The notes under the pieces were generated by a model. That model ran no database searches and was not told the DNA's origin. It saw only the letters and a program-made list of their open reading frames with translations. A DNA stretch of 64,000 nt from Jaenimonas drosophilae (lineage: Eukaryota; Euglenozoa; Kinetoplastea; Trypanosomatida; Trypanosomatidae). The position numbers and the translations under genes were made by a program. This document shows positions 18,331 through 27,158 of this stretch, piece after piece (position 1 is the stretch's first letter; every line of letters begins with the position of its first letter). The stretch spans positions 1-64,000 of the forward strand of contig JASAON010001589.1 of assembly GCA_030849065.1 (NCBI GenBank). Direction: 5' to 3'.

Positions 18331-19107
18331 CTAAGCCGCCTTCTTGGGTGGGGTAGGTGGCACAATGTCTCTGGGTGTAGCCCATGGAACGGCCTCGTAG
18401 GTGTAGCCGTTCGGGTTTACGTTGACCTGGCGTGTGCTCAGCTCGCTTGTGCGACGGTCGAGGAAGTTGTTGGCCTCGGTGAGGTCCACGTACTGGTGGC
18501 ACTGGTACTTCGTCTGAAACTCCTTGTTGGACTGCGCCTGGCGCTCCTTCAGCTCCTCCCGCTCCACTGGCCCAACCCTCTGTGCATGACGCTCACCCTC
18601 CTCCTTGCAGCGACGATTGGCTGCCGCCACTCCATTAACCTCGGCGTGCTTATCATGATGGCCGAGCGCAACACGAGCTCCTGCACGAAGTGCCTCTACG
18701 GCACGGTCAGAGAGACCTGCAGGGGTGTGCTTCGGTCCAGTGTAAACGGGAGAGTGGCCGTGATGGCCGTGGCTATCATGTCCGTGGGCCTCGTCATGAT
18801 GATCATGGTGGTTGCTGCCACCGTGGTGAGAATCATGATGATCATGATGATCGTGATGGTCGTCGTGGCTGCTAGAAGTGCTATGACCCGCCAAGATGGG
18901 TACCACATGGGTTCCATGGCAGTTGGGCAAGTGAATTTGATACTTGGAAGTCGGTGCCGTCATGGAAAAACGGGCGTAGCGCTGCCCTGCGGGTGGGGCG
19001 GGTGGGACGGGGCGGCTCATGATCCACGGGATATCCAAGTGAGCAGCCGCCTTGCTGGTTGGGAAGAGATCCCCATGACCACTCAGCCGACGAAGCGAGC
19101 GCTGCAT
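18331..19107 (-). CDS. Kinetoplastid hypothetical protein with His/Asp-rich segment
   Basis: The protein has 258 residues. The N-terminus (MQRSLRRLSGHGD) is basic and could be a mitochondrial leader. At about residues 75-120 a histidine/aspartate tract of HDDHHDHHDHH type contains nearly thirty histidines and could bind Zn, Ni or Cu ions. The C-terminal half is charged and helical (VEREELKERQAQSNKEF), then a folded-looking region with YQCHQYVDL and NGYTYEAVPW, and ends PPTPPKKAA. The sequence outside the His tract is not repetitive, so the gene is probably real. I do not recognise the family. The metal role is inferred from composition alone, and such tracts can also arise from GAT/CAT repeat growth. 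Confidence 0.7.
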   Translation of the reverse strand: MQRSLRRLSGHGDLFPTSKAAAHLDIPWIMSRPVPPAPPAGQRYARFSMTAPTSKYQIHLPNCHGTHVVPILAGHSTSSSHDDHHDHHDHHDSHHGGSNHHDHHDEAHGHDSHGHHGHSPVYTGPKHTPAGLSDRAVEALRAGARVALGHHDKHAEVNGVAAANRRCKEEGERHAQRVGPVEREELKERQAQSNKEFQTKYQCHQYVDLTEANNFLDRRTSELSTRQVNVNPNGYTYEAVPWATPRDIVPPTPPKKAA

Positions 19108-19356
19108 CGTTGCAAGTGTGTGTGTATGTTGTTCTTGGTTGGATTAGGTGATATAGAATAAGGTGCTATGCTGGACAGCCTTGGGGAATGAAGGCAATGA
19201 AGCTACCAACGTTGATGGCACAGACAGGGGAGAAGAAGGGTTGTTGTATGCAGTGGTTCTTGTTCCAGGTAAGTTGCATGAGGTGAGGTTTGGGTGGAGA
19301 TACCACAGGTGGCACAATGTTGTGGTGTGAAGCCTGCGTCTTTGCGGGCCTTCACC

Positions 19357-19821
19357 TCAACGACGCATGGCGTTGTTGCTGGCATCGATGGCAGCACTGA
19401 TGTCCTCCCCATTCAGCTCGCCGCTGCCAAAGAACCGTTCACGGCTCGGCTTCGTTTTTATGCCACGGTCTGCATCCGCCCCGAAGTGAATACGTCGTCG
19501 CATCCCAAACTTCTCCGGGGGTGCGTTCTCAAAGAAGGGCACAGGCTTGCCGGGCTCCTGCGTGGCATAGTACTCCTCGAAGAGCTTCTGGCGCTTCGAC
19601 AAGTCCTGTTCTGCCTCCACGGCGTAGGATCGGTAGGGTACCTTGCGATTGCTGTGAAAGTTAGGCGTCTGGGGTGCGGCGGTTGTGCGATCAGGACGGC
19701 CACCACCGGGGCTGCTTGGTGGTCGTGGACCACCCTGGACGAAGCCACGGCAAGCGATGGCGGAGCACCCAACAACGGCAGGACGACGGAGGCCAACCCA
19801 CGTGCAGGCTCGCAGCATCAT
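19357..19821 (-). CDS. Small, probably mitochondrial hypothetical protein
   Basis: The start at 19821 (MMLRACTWVGLRRPAVVG) gives 154 residues with an Arg-rich, acid-free leader typical of mitochondrial import. A frame extension upstream starts at 19896 but adds a stretch before the leader and is less likely. The body is basic and helical (EAEQDLSKRQKLFEEYYATQ), with no cysteine pairs in the mature part and no membrane segment. It resembles the style of kinetoplastid-specific respiratory complex or mitoribosome subunits, but I cannot assign a family. It is flanked by same-strand genes at about 250 bp on each side. Confidence 0.65.
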   Translation of the reverse strand: MMLRACTWVGLRRPAVVGCSAIACRGFVQGGPRPPSSPGGGRPDRTTAAPQTPNFHSNRKVPYRSYAVEAEQDLSKRQKLFEEYYATQEPGKPVPFFENAPPEKFGMRRRIHFGADADRGIKTKPSRERFFGSGELNGEDISAAIDASNNAMRR

Positions 19822-20066
19822 CCTATACTGGTGTGGTCGATGATGAACGCAGAGATGGTTGGTCCTCTCTGCGCTACCCAATAACAGCTCAGACACTTCG
19901 GAAACAAGGGAGGAAAGAGAGGCAGAGGATTAGCTGTGAGCGATGAGCACACTGTGTGTTGCATGGCACTATCACTGAACGCGTCAGTTGGGTTGACGAT
20001 GATCCATCATGAAGGAAAGGGGAGGAAGGTGCAACATTGATTGTAGAGAGGGGGGAGGGAGAGCGT

Positions 20067-21476
20067 CTAGGCCTCCAACATGGTCTTACCCCGCAGGAAT
20101 TGCTGCAGCATGAAGAGCGATACCTCTGGCTGGTCCATGGGCACCATATGGCCCGCCTTGTAAATGCGCAGAAAGCTGAAGTTGCCGTAGGTGCGCTCCT
20201 TCCCCGCCCATCGTCCTGACACAGCAAATTCGACGTTCGGGGCAGCCGAAAAGCCAGCCGCACCAGGCCAATCAAGGGCCAACGTCCAGCGTTCGTTGCC
20301 CATCCAGTTGCAGATCCAGTCCATATCACCCGCATAGATGAGGACCCGCACCCCAGCCCCCAACAAGCGAGGAATGGTGTAGTTGAAGTTGCGGAAGAAG
20401 TCCCGCTGAAAGCGTTCGCCAACGGCCCCGCTGCACTGCTCCCACTTGGCACTGGGGTTGGCGCCGAGTGCGTTCATGATGGAGGCGTTGGTGAAGAAGC
20501 CCTCGGTGTGGGTCATGGGGTAGCACAGACTGCCCTCACAGGGGCGACGAATATCATAGACGTTGAGGCCACTGGCGCTGAAGTAGGAGGTGTAGGTGTG
20601 GCAAAAGAAGTTGGCTGAGATGCAGTCGTAGCTCTCATCGGTCGGGTACGAATTGCACGATGCGATGGCCTGCAAGCATCCAGGGAGGAGCGTCTTCATC
20701 GAGGCAATGCCACGCTCACCAATGCATGGTTGGCCAATGGCATCGGTGCAAAAGTCTGTGGCGTAGTCAATGTAAGCAGGGTACTGTGTGTAGGGGTCCG
20801 TGAGGCCGTTGCCTACCCCAATCCCAATGAGATGAATGGGCTTGCCTTGCTTTTGTTCTTGGCCCTGAAGAATACGATGGGCAACGGCGGGGACGTAGTG
20901 TCCACCGTAGCTTTCACCCACAATGAAGAAGGGATTGGCGCCGTCTGCGGCATCGCCCGTGATGCGCGGGTAGCTCACTTTAGAACCAAGACCGTGCAAG
21001 AACTGAAACATATCCTCGGCAACTTCAGATTCATTGTGGTCGTAATCGATCTCGGCACCGTAGCTGTACCCCACTCCAGTTGGCTGGTCCACGAAGAGGA
21101 GGTAGGCATCATCATTCCATCCATAGCGGTTGTGGTAGAGCTTGCCTGTTGCTTCATTCATGAGGCAGGGGCCGTTCTCCAGCAGCAGGGCAATGCCCGA
21201 GCTGCAGCCTGGGCCACCCGTCATCCACAACACCACTGGAGGGGGGGTCGTTACGTTGGTGGGCCAGTGGCGTGGTGCAAAGAGCCAGTAAAAGTAGTGC
21301 TTCTTCCCGCCATCTCTGCCGGGTATGTCCACGTAGCCGCTCGACTGCAGCACGCGTTGGTCGCATGGAGCGTAGCCGTGGTGCGGTGATGATTCCGCGG
21401 CAAAGGCTCCTCCAGCCAGGCAGCACACAACGACAAGAGCCACAAGTGAAGTAGTAAGACGAATGGAGTACGTCAT
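20067..21476 (-). CDS. Serine carboxypeptidase, family S10
   Basis: The start at 21476 (MTYSIRLTTSLVALVVVCCLAG) yields a signal peptide of about 27 residues and a 469-residue precursor. The 71-codon upstream extension contains a GT-repeat-coded segment and is untranslated. Family motifs are intact: LWMTGGPGCSS (oxyanion region, about 84-93), LLFVDQPTGVGYSY, FIVGESYGGHYVP with the nucleophile S189, YAGDMDWICNW with the catalytic Asp near 384-386, and YKAGHMVPMDQP with H443. Ten or more cysteines and several N-glycosylation sites (NVT, NES, NAS, NYT, NFS) fit a lysosomal or secreted enzyme. The enzyme removes C-terminal residues at acid pH and is expected in the endo-lysosomal system. Confidence 0.95.
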   Translation of the reverse strand: MTYSIRLTTSLVALVVVCCLAGGAFAAESSPHHGYAPCDQRVLQSSGYVDIPGRDGGKKHYFYWLFAPRHWPTNVTTPPPVVLWMTGGPGCSSGIALLLENGPCLMNEATGKLYHNRYGWNDDAYLLFVDQPTGVGYSYGAEIDYDHNESEVAEDMFQFLHGLGSKVSYPRITGDAADGANPFFIVGESYGGHYVPAVAHRILQGQEQKQGKPIHLIGIGVGNGLTDPYTQYPAYIDYATDFCTDAIGQPCIGERGIASMKTLLPGCLQAIASCNSYPTDESYDCISANFFCHTYTSYFSASGLNVYDIRRPCEGSLCYPMTHTEGFFTNASIMNALGANPSAKWEQCSGAVGERFQRDFFRNFNYTIPRLLGAGVRVLIYAGDMDWICNWMGNERWTLALDWPGAAGFSAAPNVEFAVSGRWAGKERTYGNFSFLRIYKAGHMVPMDQPEVSLFMLQQFLRGKTMLEA

Positions 21477-21778
21477 CGTGGAGGTACACGCGCAAAATAA
21501 ATCTGTTGTTGATGATATTAGTGTTTGTGTGTGTGTGTGTGTGAATACGACGACGAATGAGGTTTTGGCGGTAGTTGAGTTGCGCACACTACCTTGTCCT
21601 CTATCATGTGTCAAGCAAAATGAAGTGGAGAAACAACAACAGGAGATGGTGCGCACAGGAGGAGTGAGGTTGCCTTGTGTTCTCTGCAAAGTTACGGCCC
21701 ATGCACGGGATGGCTACACATGGCATGTTTAATAAGTGTGGAGCATGCAGTGATGAGATTCATCATCATGAAGGAGTC
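21477..21778. other. Intergenic region, no gene seen
   Basis: A GT microsatellite at 21525-21542 lies upstream of the carboxypeptidase start. Nothing else is recognisable. Confidence 0.5.
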
Positions 21779-22483
21779 TTAGAACTCCTCCGGTGGGAAA
21801 TCGCCCACCTCCACGGTGTCTGGCCGAAGGAAGCCACCGTACTGTGGAGCACAATCAAAGACCTTCGTGCCCTTCACGGTTCCGTCGGACTTGCCCACGG
21901 GCTCATCAAACTCCACGCCAATGTAGTAGCCGGGCTTCAGTGCAGCAATACGGCCCACATAGCGCACGGTTCCGAGACGGTCGCCGGGTTGGCACTGGCA
22001 GCGATCCCCGACATGCATCTTCTCCGCCTCCTCCTTGAAGCTATCGTCGCTGAGGGCTTTGGGCACGTCAATCCCTGCGGCCTCCATCTCTGCACGCTGC
22101 TGCTCCACCATCTTTTGCTTGAAGTCACGCAGATTGTTGCCACGCTTGAGGTAGTCGGACTCAGACATCTCGTACTTTTCAACCTTGGAGACGTCGTCGT
22201 AGTTCTCCACCACAGCGGCGGGCTGAAGGTCCACGACGTGGATGCGAAAGCCATCACGGCATTGGTAGTAGCCAAGCATCTTGGCATCATCCATGCTGTT
22301 CTCGATCTTCACGCCGCGATCATCAAAGAGCTCAAGCCGCATCGCATCCGCTGGAACGCCAAAGTGGGTGTAGATGTTCTCCTTCACGCTCTCCACCGAC
22401 TGGGTGAGGGCATAGCGCTTCTCTGGCACAATCTTGGCGCTAGCGGAGTGCGTCAACGTAAAGCGAACGACGGACATGGCCAA
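21779..22483 (-). CDS. TBCB: Tubulin-folding cofactor B
   Basis: The protein has 234 residues, the normal size for the family. An N-terminal ubiquitin-like domain (about 5-85) includes RYALTQSVESVKENIYTHFG. A helical linker holds YEMSESDYLKRGNNLRDF, and the C-terminal CAP-Gly domain (about 160-225) has RLGTVRYVGRI, GYYIGVEFDEPVGKSDG and the KVFDCAPQYGGFLRPD strand. The canonical GKNDG motif is GKSDG here. The chain ends EEF, an acidic-aromatic tail like those that bind CAP-Gly domains. TBCB binds alpha-tubulin after the CCT chaperonin and works with TBCE. Either of two closely spaced ATGs (22483 or 22477) could be used. A strong trans-splice acceptor lies about 43 bases upstream. Confidence 0.95.
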   Translation of the reverse strand: MAMSVVRFTLTHSASAKIVPEKRYALTQSVESVKENIYTHFGVPADAMRLELFDDRGVKIENSMDDAKMLGYYQCRDGFRIHVVDLQPAAVVENYDDVSKVEKYEMSESDYLKRGNNLRDFKQKMVEQQRAEMEAAGIDVPKALSDDSFKEEAEKMHVGDRCQCQPGDRLGTVRYVGRIAALKPGYYIGVEFDEPVGKSDGTVKGTKVFDCAPQYGGFLRPDTVEVGDFPPEEF

Positions 22484-22525
22484 CTTGATTCACAACACGG
22501 GTAGAAAGTGTGGAGGTATAAGAAG

Positions 22526-22556
22526 CTTCACGTAAAAAAAAAAAAAGAGAAGAAGT
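22526..22556 (-). promoter_or_regulatory. Probable trans-splice acceptor of the TBCB mRNA
   Basis: On the minus strand CTTCTTCTC and a run of 13 T are followed within six bases by AG (complement of 22526-22527). The predicted 5' UTR is about 42 bases. Confidence 0.65.
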
Positions 22557-22807
22557 TACAAGAAGTGGATGAACGTGTAGGATGCCATTTGGCGTAAGAG
22601 TACTCACTCCACCTTGTTAGGCATGTGGAGATTAGACCAGCAACAACATCGTATCTCTGGAAAGAAACAAAATCATCATGAGAGTCGCATTTCATCTCGT
22701 CTACCACAGCCACACTCACAGCAGAAGCAGGAGGAGTATGTGGTGTGTTGGAGAGCAAATGGGCTTCTATTCATTGATTTACATTCACCGACTTCCATGG
22801 CTGTGGT
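22557..22807. other. Remainder of the TBCB-SPAG16 gap, no gene seen
   Basis: Together with the acceptor region this gap is 324 bases. No RNA gene or reading frame with a recognisable motif is present. Confidence 0.5.
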
Positions 22808-24553
22808 CTACGACCAATACCGCACCGTCCGGTCGCTGCCACAGCTCACTAAGAAGTTGTTCGTGGCGGGGTCGAAGACAACGCACTGAACGGCATCCTC
22901 ATGCCCGCTGAGCTCGGAGACCACCTCTTCCTTCATATCCACAATCTTAATGGAGGTATCGTCGCTGGCCACGGCAATGTAGCTGCCCGTGCGGTCCATG
23001 GAAACGTGGTTGGCGGGGTAGGGGCCGCAGGTGACGGTCATGCGCTGCTCCATCCGACGTGCATCCCACACCATCACAACACCCTCGGTATCGCATGAAA
23101 CGATCGAGTCCCCAGAGTGCACCGTACACACCGACAGGACCGCTGTACGATGGCCGTAGAAGGTCTGTGCGCAGCAATTCATGCGGCAATCCCAGAGCGA
23201 GACGGTCTTATCCCCACTTCCGGTGCATAAAATGTTGGTGTAGGGCTGCCAGCTGACGCTATTCACGGCCTCAATGTGCCCACGCAACGCCTGGCGGCAC
23301 TTGCCATGCTCCACATCCCACACCCGGGCGGTGTGATCGAGCGAGCCACTGGCCAACAGCGCGCCCGTGTCCTGGAACTCCACGCTCCAAACCCCATCCG
23401 TGTGCCCCGTGAGGGTGTTAACGCAGGTGTTGCTGGCGAAGTCCCACAACTTCACGGTCTTATCTCCAGATCCTGTGGCGATCATCGTTCCGCGTGGGTG
23501 CATCCCGACGGCACTCACCCAGTTTGTGTGGCCTTCACCAGAAATGATGAGCTCTCCTTGAGGCACCGTTGATAGGCGCCACGTGCCATCGTCACTGGCC
23601 GTTGCCACCGCGGGCTTCCTCGGGTGCAGCGCAAGCTTTGTGATGGTCATGGTGTGTGCTACGAAGGTGTTCTGGTTGGTCCAGCTGGCGGGGTCAATGG
23701 GAACGCTCGAGCGTGGCTCCACGGACTTGTGCGGGCGCTCGTCCAGCGGCCAGGAGAAGCCGTCGGCGGGCAGAACAGCTACCCCACCGCGCCGACCTGC
23801 CGTACTGCCACTACGCCCAGCCGCCGTTCCAGACTTGCGCTTCCCCTTCTCCCCGGTACCACCGCGCTCATTGGCGTTGTTAGCGGTTCCATGCTCCTCC
23901 TGACGCTGCTGCAGCTCATCCACACGCTGCTCCAGCATGGAGTTCTTCTGCTCCAGCTTATCGCGCTCTAAGGTCAGCATCGCCTTGGCCTTGAAGAGGG
24001 CCTCACAGCGCTGCCGAAGCTCCACCAGTGTGGGGTTGATGTCCTCGGCGTGGTTGTTGGCCTGCTGCAGCTGCTTCTTGAGCCGGTTCTTCTCCTGCAC
24101 GACGCGGTTGTGGTTGGCACGGTGGAAGTCGCGGTCCTTCTTCGCCTGCGTCCACTGACGTGTGGCTTTTGTCGTGAGCTCCGCATGTTGGCGGAGATCG
24201 TGCTCTAGTGCCTCAATACGATTGAGAAGTGCTGTAGTTTCTAGGTAGTTGTCTGGCACCAGCGGGGTGTGGTGATTGGCACCGCTTCCATAGCGATCGT
24301 ACCACTCCACTTCAAAACACTCCAAGGTGCGGTGCATGCCATTGCGGAGGAGGAAATTGCGAACGAAGTCGTCCATCACTTCCGGGATGCGCTTCAGCAC
24401 GGCGCGAGACGGGGGAGGAAGATCGCGCTCCTGCTGCTCCTGCACTGCTCTGCGTACGGCACTGAAATCCATGTCGTTGAGGTCCACGAGGGCCGCGCTC
24501 GATGCGGGCATCGCTGAGGGCTCCAGCGAGTCCGCCGTGAAGGGCATAGTCAT
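22808..24553 (-). CDS. SPAG16: SPAG16/PF20, axonemal central-pair WD40 protein
   Basis: The start at 24553 (MTMPFTADSLEPS) gives 581 residues. A second ATG two codons on is possible, and the 70-codon upstream extension includes a GT-repeat-coded stretch and is untranslated. The N-terminal region carries the family segment PEVMDDFVRNFLLRNGM followed by RTLECFEVEWYDR (about 55-85). A coiled coil follows (about 115-215, with KDRDFHRANHNRVVQEKNRL, diagnostic of PF20). A basic Gly/Arg linker leads to seven C-terminal WD40 repeats (about 285-580, with TGSGDKTVKLWDF, SGSLDHTARVWDV and TGSGDKTVSLWD). PF20 bridges the central-pair microtubules and is needed for flagellar motility in trypanosomes and algae. 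Confidence 0.95.
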   Translation of the reverse strand: MTMPFTADSLEPSAMPASSAALVDLNDMDFSAVRRAVQEQQERDLPPPSRAVLKRIPEVMDDFVRNFLLRNGMHRTLECFEVEWYDRYGSGANHHTPLVPDNYLETTALLNRIEALEHDLRQHAELTTKATRQWTQAKKDRDFHRANHNRVVQEKNRLKKQLQQANNHAEDINPTLVELRQRCEALFKAKAMLTLERDKLEQKNSMLEQRVDELQQRQEEHGTANNANERGGTGEKGKRKSGTAAGRSGSTAGRRGGVAVLPADGFSWPLDERPHKSVEPRSSVPIDPASWTNQNTFVAHTMTITKLALHPRKPAVATASDDGTWRLSTVPQGELIISGEGHTNWVSAVGMHPRGTMIATGSGDKTVKLWDFASNTCVNTLTGHTDGVWSVEFQDTGALLASGSLDHTARVWDVEHGKCRQALRGHIEAVNSVSWQPYTNILCTGSGDKTVSLWDCRMNCCAQTFYGHRTAVLSVCTVHSGDSIVSCDTEGVVMVWDARRMEQRMTVTCGPYPANHVSMDRTGSYIAVASDDTSIKIVDMKEEVVSELSGHEDAVQCVVFDPATNNFLVSCGSDRTVRYWS

Positions 24554-25075
24554 GATGGCGGAGACTGATTGTGTTGCGTGTGTGTCTGTGTGTGTGTGTG
24601 TGTTGTTGTTGTACCCAGGAAACACAGATGAAATTGGGTGTTGATGTGTAGCAGAAGCGGCAGCACCGATCACCCACGCACGTTGATGGATGTGATTGGC
24701 CCGACGAAGATGTGTTCGACGGAGGTGTTGGAGACCTAGAGTCGCGTGGACGAGGAAAAACAATTATCCTAACCACACAGCACTGAATAAATACAAGAGC
24801 GAAAGAAGAAGATGGAGGAAACATTGAATGGGGATGGAGTAGCTGGTGAGGTAGTTGTGTGAAACAACGTCAGTGAGCAGTAGAAGCCACAAGCAAGCTT
24901 AGGGGTGTGGGAGCACTAAGAGTGGCCCCAAGCATAAGTGTAGCGCACTATGTTACCAAGGTACTCCTCTGTCTGGACATGAAGGGAGATACCAAAAGAA
25001 TAGTTAGAGGAACCTCTGAAGACTCATGAACGATCACGGCAGCATCTTGGTTTCACAACACGCCAGCGGCCCCCT
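24554..25075. other. Intergenic region, no gene seen
   Basis: A GT run at 24581-24602 lies upstream of SPAG16. The purine patch at about 24799-24822 could be its pyrimidine tract on the minus strand. No gene was found. Confidence 0.5.
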
Positions 25076-25993
25076 CTACGACGTCACTGGAAGGGTCCAA
25101 CACATGGGCTCGTGTTTCAGCGTTGTCAGGGCTGCGTTGCACTTGGAGAAGCACCGGCAGCCCGTCCAGTGACGAACACTCAGTGGGGATGGGTGGCCGT
25201 TCTCAATAACAATGTGGCGCGATGTATCGATGAGGCGCTTCTTGGCGCGGGCAAAGTTCCCCCACAACAAAAAGACAAGCTGGTTCGGATGTTCAGCGGA
25301 GAGGTGCTGAATGACGGCGTCCGTCCATTCTTGCCACCCGCACTTGGCGTGTGAGTTGGCCTGGCTCTGCTCCACCGTGAGAGAAGCGTTGAGCATCAAC
25401 ATGCCCTGCTCTGCCCAGCTCTGCAGGTAGCCGTGGCTAGGTCGGCGGAAGCCCTCAATATCCGCCTCCAACTCCGCGTACATGTTCCGGAGGCTCGGTG
25501 GTGGTGGCACACCAGGCAGGACGGAGAAGCACAGCCCGTGTGCCTGCCCAGGGCCATGGTAGGGGTCCTGGCCCAGCAACACCACCTTCAGCCCCTTGAA
25601 GGGGGTGCTCTCAAAGGCAGAGAAGATCTTGTCGCGTGGGGGGAGAACAGACTTTCCTGCCGCCACCTCCGCACCTACAAAAGATTCAATCCGCGCAAAA
25701 GTGCCACTGCGCCAGCTGGGTTGCATCAGTGGATTCAGAAACATACGCCACTCCTCATTATGAAGTAGGTCTGCCAGCCACGATGTCGTGGTCTGTGGAG
25801 ACGCAGCCGCCTCCCCACAGACCTTCTTCTTGGGGAGATTTTCTCGGCTTGGTGAGGAAGACCGCGACCGTAGCCTCACCTGTGGTGATTCATCCACATC
25901 AACCTCCTCAATGTGTGGCGTGGCTGCCGCTGTCACTCTAGTTGCCGCACGAGCAGAGGTTGGAGCAAAGTTTAGCAGCGTTAGTTGCCGCAT
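25076..25993 (-). CDS. UNG: Uracil-DNA glycosylase, family 1
   Basis: The protein has 305 residues. The catalytic domain (about 70-300) shows the water-activating motif GQDPYHGPGQAHGLCFSV (GQDPYH at 141-146), the GYLQSWAEQGMLMLNASLTV stretch and the DNA-intercalation loop GHPSPLS (HPSPLS at 267-272). All key residues are present, so an active enzyme is expected. It excises uracil from DNA to start base-excision repair. The N-terminus reads QLTLLNFA (residues 3-10), close to a PCNA-binding PIP box and like the start of nuclear UNG2. PKKK at 54-57 may aid nuclear import. There is no clear mitochondrial presequence, so the nucleus is the likely site. Confidence 0.96.
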   Translation of the reverse strand: MRQLTLLNFAPTSARAATRVTAAATPHIEEVDVDESPQVRLRSRSSSPSRENLPKKKVCGEAAASPQTTTSWLADLLHNEEWRMFLNPLMQPSWRSGTFARIESFVGAEVAAGKSVLPPRDKIFSAFESTPFKGLKVVLLGQDPYHGPGQAHGLCFSVLPGVPPPPSLRNMYAELEADIEGFRRPSHGYLQSWAEQGMLMLNASLTVEQSQANSHAKCGWQEWTDAVIQHLSAEHPNQLVFLLWGNFARAKKRLIDTSRHIVIENGHPSPLSVRHWTGCRCFSKCNAALTTLKHEPMCWTLPVTS

Positions 25994-26393
25994 TTACTAC
26001 AGACTGATGTACGTAGATCCGTTGGCCTCATGTGTTGTTAAGATGTATGCGGGCCAAGTGAATATGGAAGAAGGTAAGTGGAAGAGAGTAGAAGCCATCG
26101 GAGTATTGGTTTGCCGGGCACCACATCCATGTGCCACCCGAGAAGGGGAAGGAAGAGTGGGAGGAGGGTGGCATACGCCTGTTGGCAGTGGGGGTAAGTG
26201 AAGGAGCGGCCGCATGGCTTTGCTCCGTCACAGAGTACGTGCCTATTTGGATGGGTAGGGAGAGAGAGAGACCATTGGCCTTGGACCAGATGCACATTTT
26301 GTGCTTCCTTGTGAGTATTCGTGCTCCGAGCGGCCCTCACGCGGAACAGTAAGTCGAGCAGGTCGTCGCGAGAGTTTGGAGGAGGGGCGTGCG
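25994..26393. other. Intergenic region, no gene seen
   Basis: The purine-rich stretches at 26058-26095 and 26130-26175 read as pyrimidine tracts on the minus strand and suit trans-splicing of the UNG mRNA. Overlapping short minus-strand frames have no recognisable motif. Confidence 0.5.
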
Positions 26394-27158
26394 TCAAAGC
26401 GGCTCCGGAAGGGCGAGCAAGACACATCCCATGGTTTCGTTCCAGTGCTGAACCACGTAGCCGTACGCAGAGAGTAGCAGCAGAATCACTTCTTCCAGTG
26501 ATTGGATTTCTTTCCCCTTGAATCTAACACAACGCCCATCCGGGGAGACATTAAGGTCCGGCAACGGCGGAGAGATGGTCACGGTGTGGGGTGGTGAGGA
26601 GCTCGGAGGGGCTTGCACATGCTCCTCCGAGGGTGCACGCAGCACTTGGGAGGTTGCTGTGGTTGGTGGGGTGGTCGTTCCCGCGGTGGTGGCGGTTGGC
26701 TCCACGGGGTGGAGCGCAGATATCTCCTCAGGGCTGAGGTCGTACCACCGAACGAGAACCGCGTGTGGTTGTGTGCTACGGAAGAGTGCGCGACGATACT
26801 CAAAGCGGTCCATGATGAGCTCCTCCAGCTTTGGAAGCTGATAGAAGCGGGCCTCATCCAGGAGGCCATCCCACTCATCGAAGGATTCCGCCACCACGAG
26901 CTGTCCGCTTCGGAGGTAGTTCAGAACATGGCGAAACAAGCTGCCATCGCGGTCAATGAAGAAGCTTCCATCCTCCATCCGCCGAATACGGTCGTGGAAC
27001 ACCTCCCCAAAGATGGGATGCTCGGCGTAAGGGCGAAGCGTCTGGCGGGAGGTGGCGTAGAGCACTCCACCCACGTTGATTGACACGCTTTGCGACCACT
27101 CTCCCTTGATATCCATCCCGAGATGGTTCTGCAGCCAACTTATTGCACCGACAGACAT
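26394..27158 (-). CDS. KCTD-type BTB/T1-domain protein
   Basis: The start at 27158 (MSVGAISWLQNHLG) gives 254 residues. The 133-codon upstream extension is Pro/Cys/Phe-rich and untranslated. A BTB domain of the potassium-channel T1/KCTD kind spans about residues 23-115: VSINVGGVLYATSRQTL, FIDRDGSLFRHVLNYLRSG and the LLDEARFYQLPKLEELI helix. A Pro/Thr/Ser-rich linker (about 145-200) leads to a short conserved-looking C-terminal domain of about 50 residues (DGRCVRFKGKEIQSLEEVI onward). KCTD proteins form oligomers and some act as cullin-3 adaptors. There is no membrane segment, so it is not a channel. The partner is unknown. Confidence 0.88.
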   Translation of the reverse strand: MSVGAISWLQNHLGMDIKGEWSQSVSINVGGVLYATSRQTLRPYAEHPIFGEVFHDRIRRMEDGSFFIDRDGSLFRHVLNYLRSGQLVVAESFDEWDGLLDEARFYQLPKLEELIMDRFEYRRALFRSTQPHAVLVRWYDLSPEEISALHPVEPTATTAGTTTPPTTATSQVLRAPSEEHVQAPPSSSPPHTVTISPPLPDLNVSPDGRCVRFKGKEIQSLEEVILLLLSAYGYVVQHWNETMGCVLLALPEPL

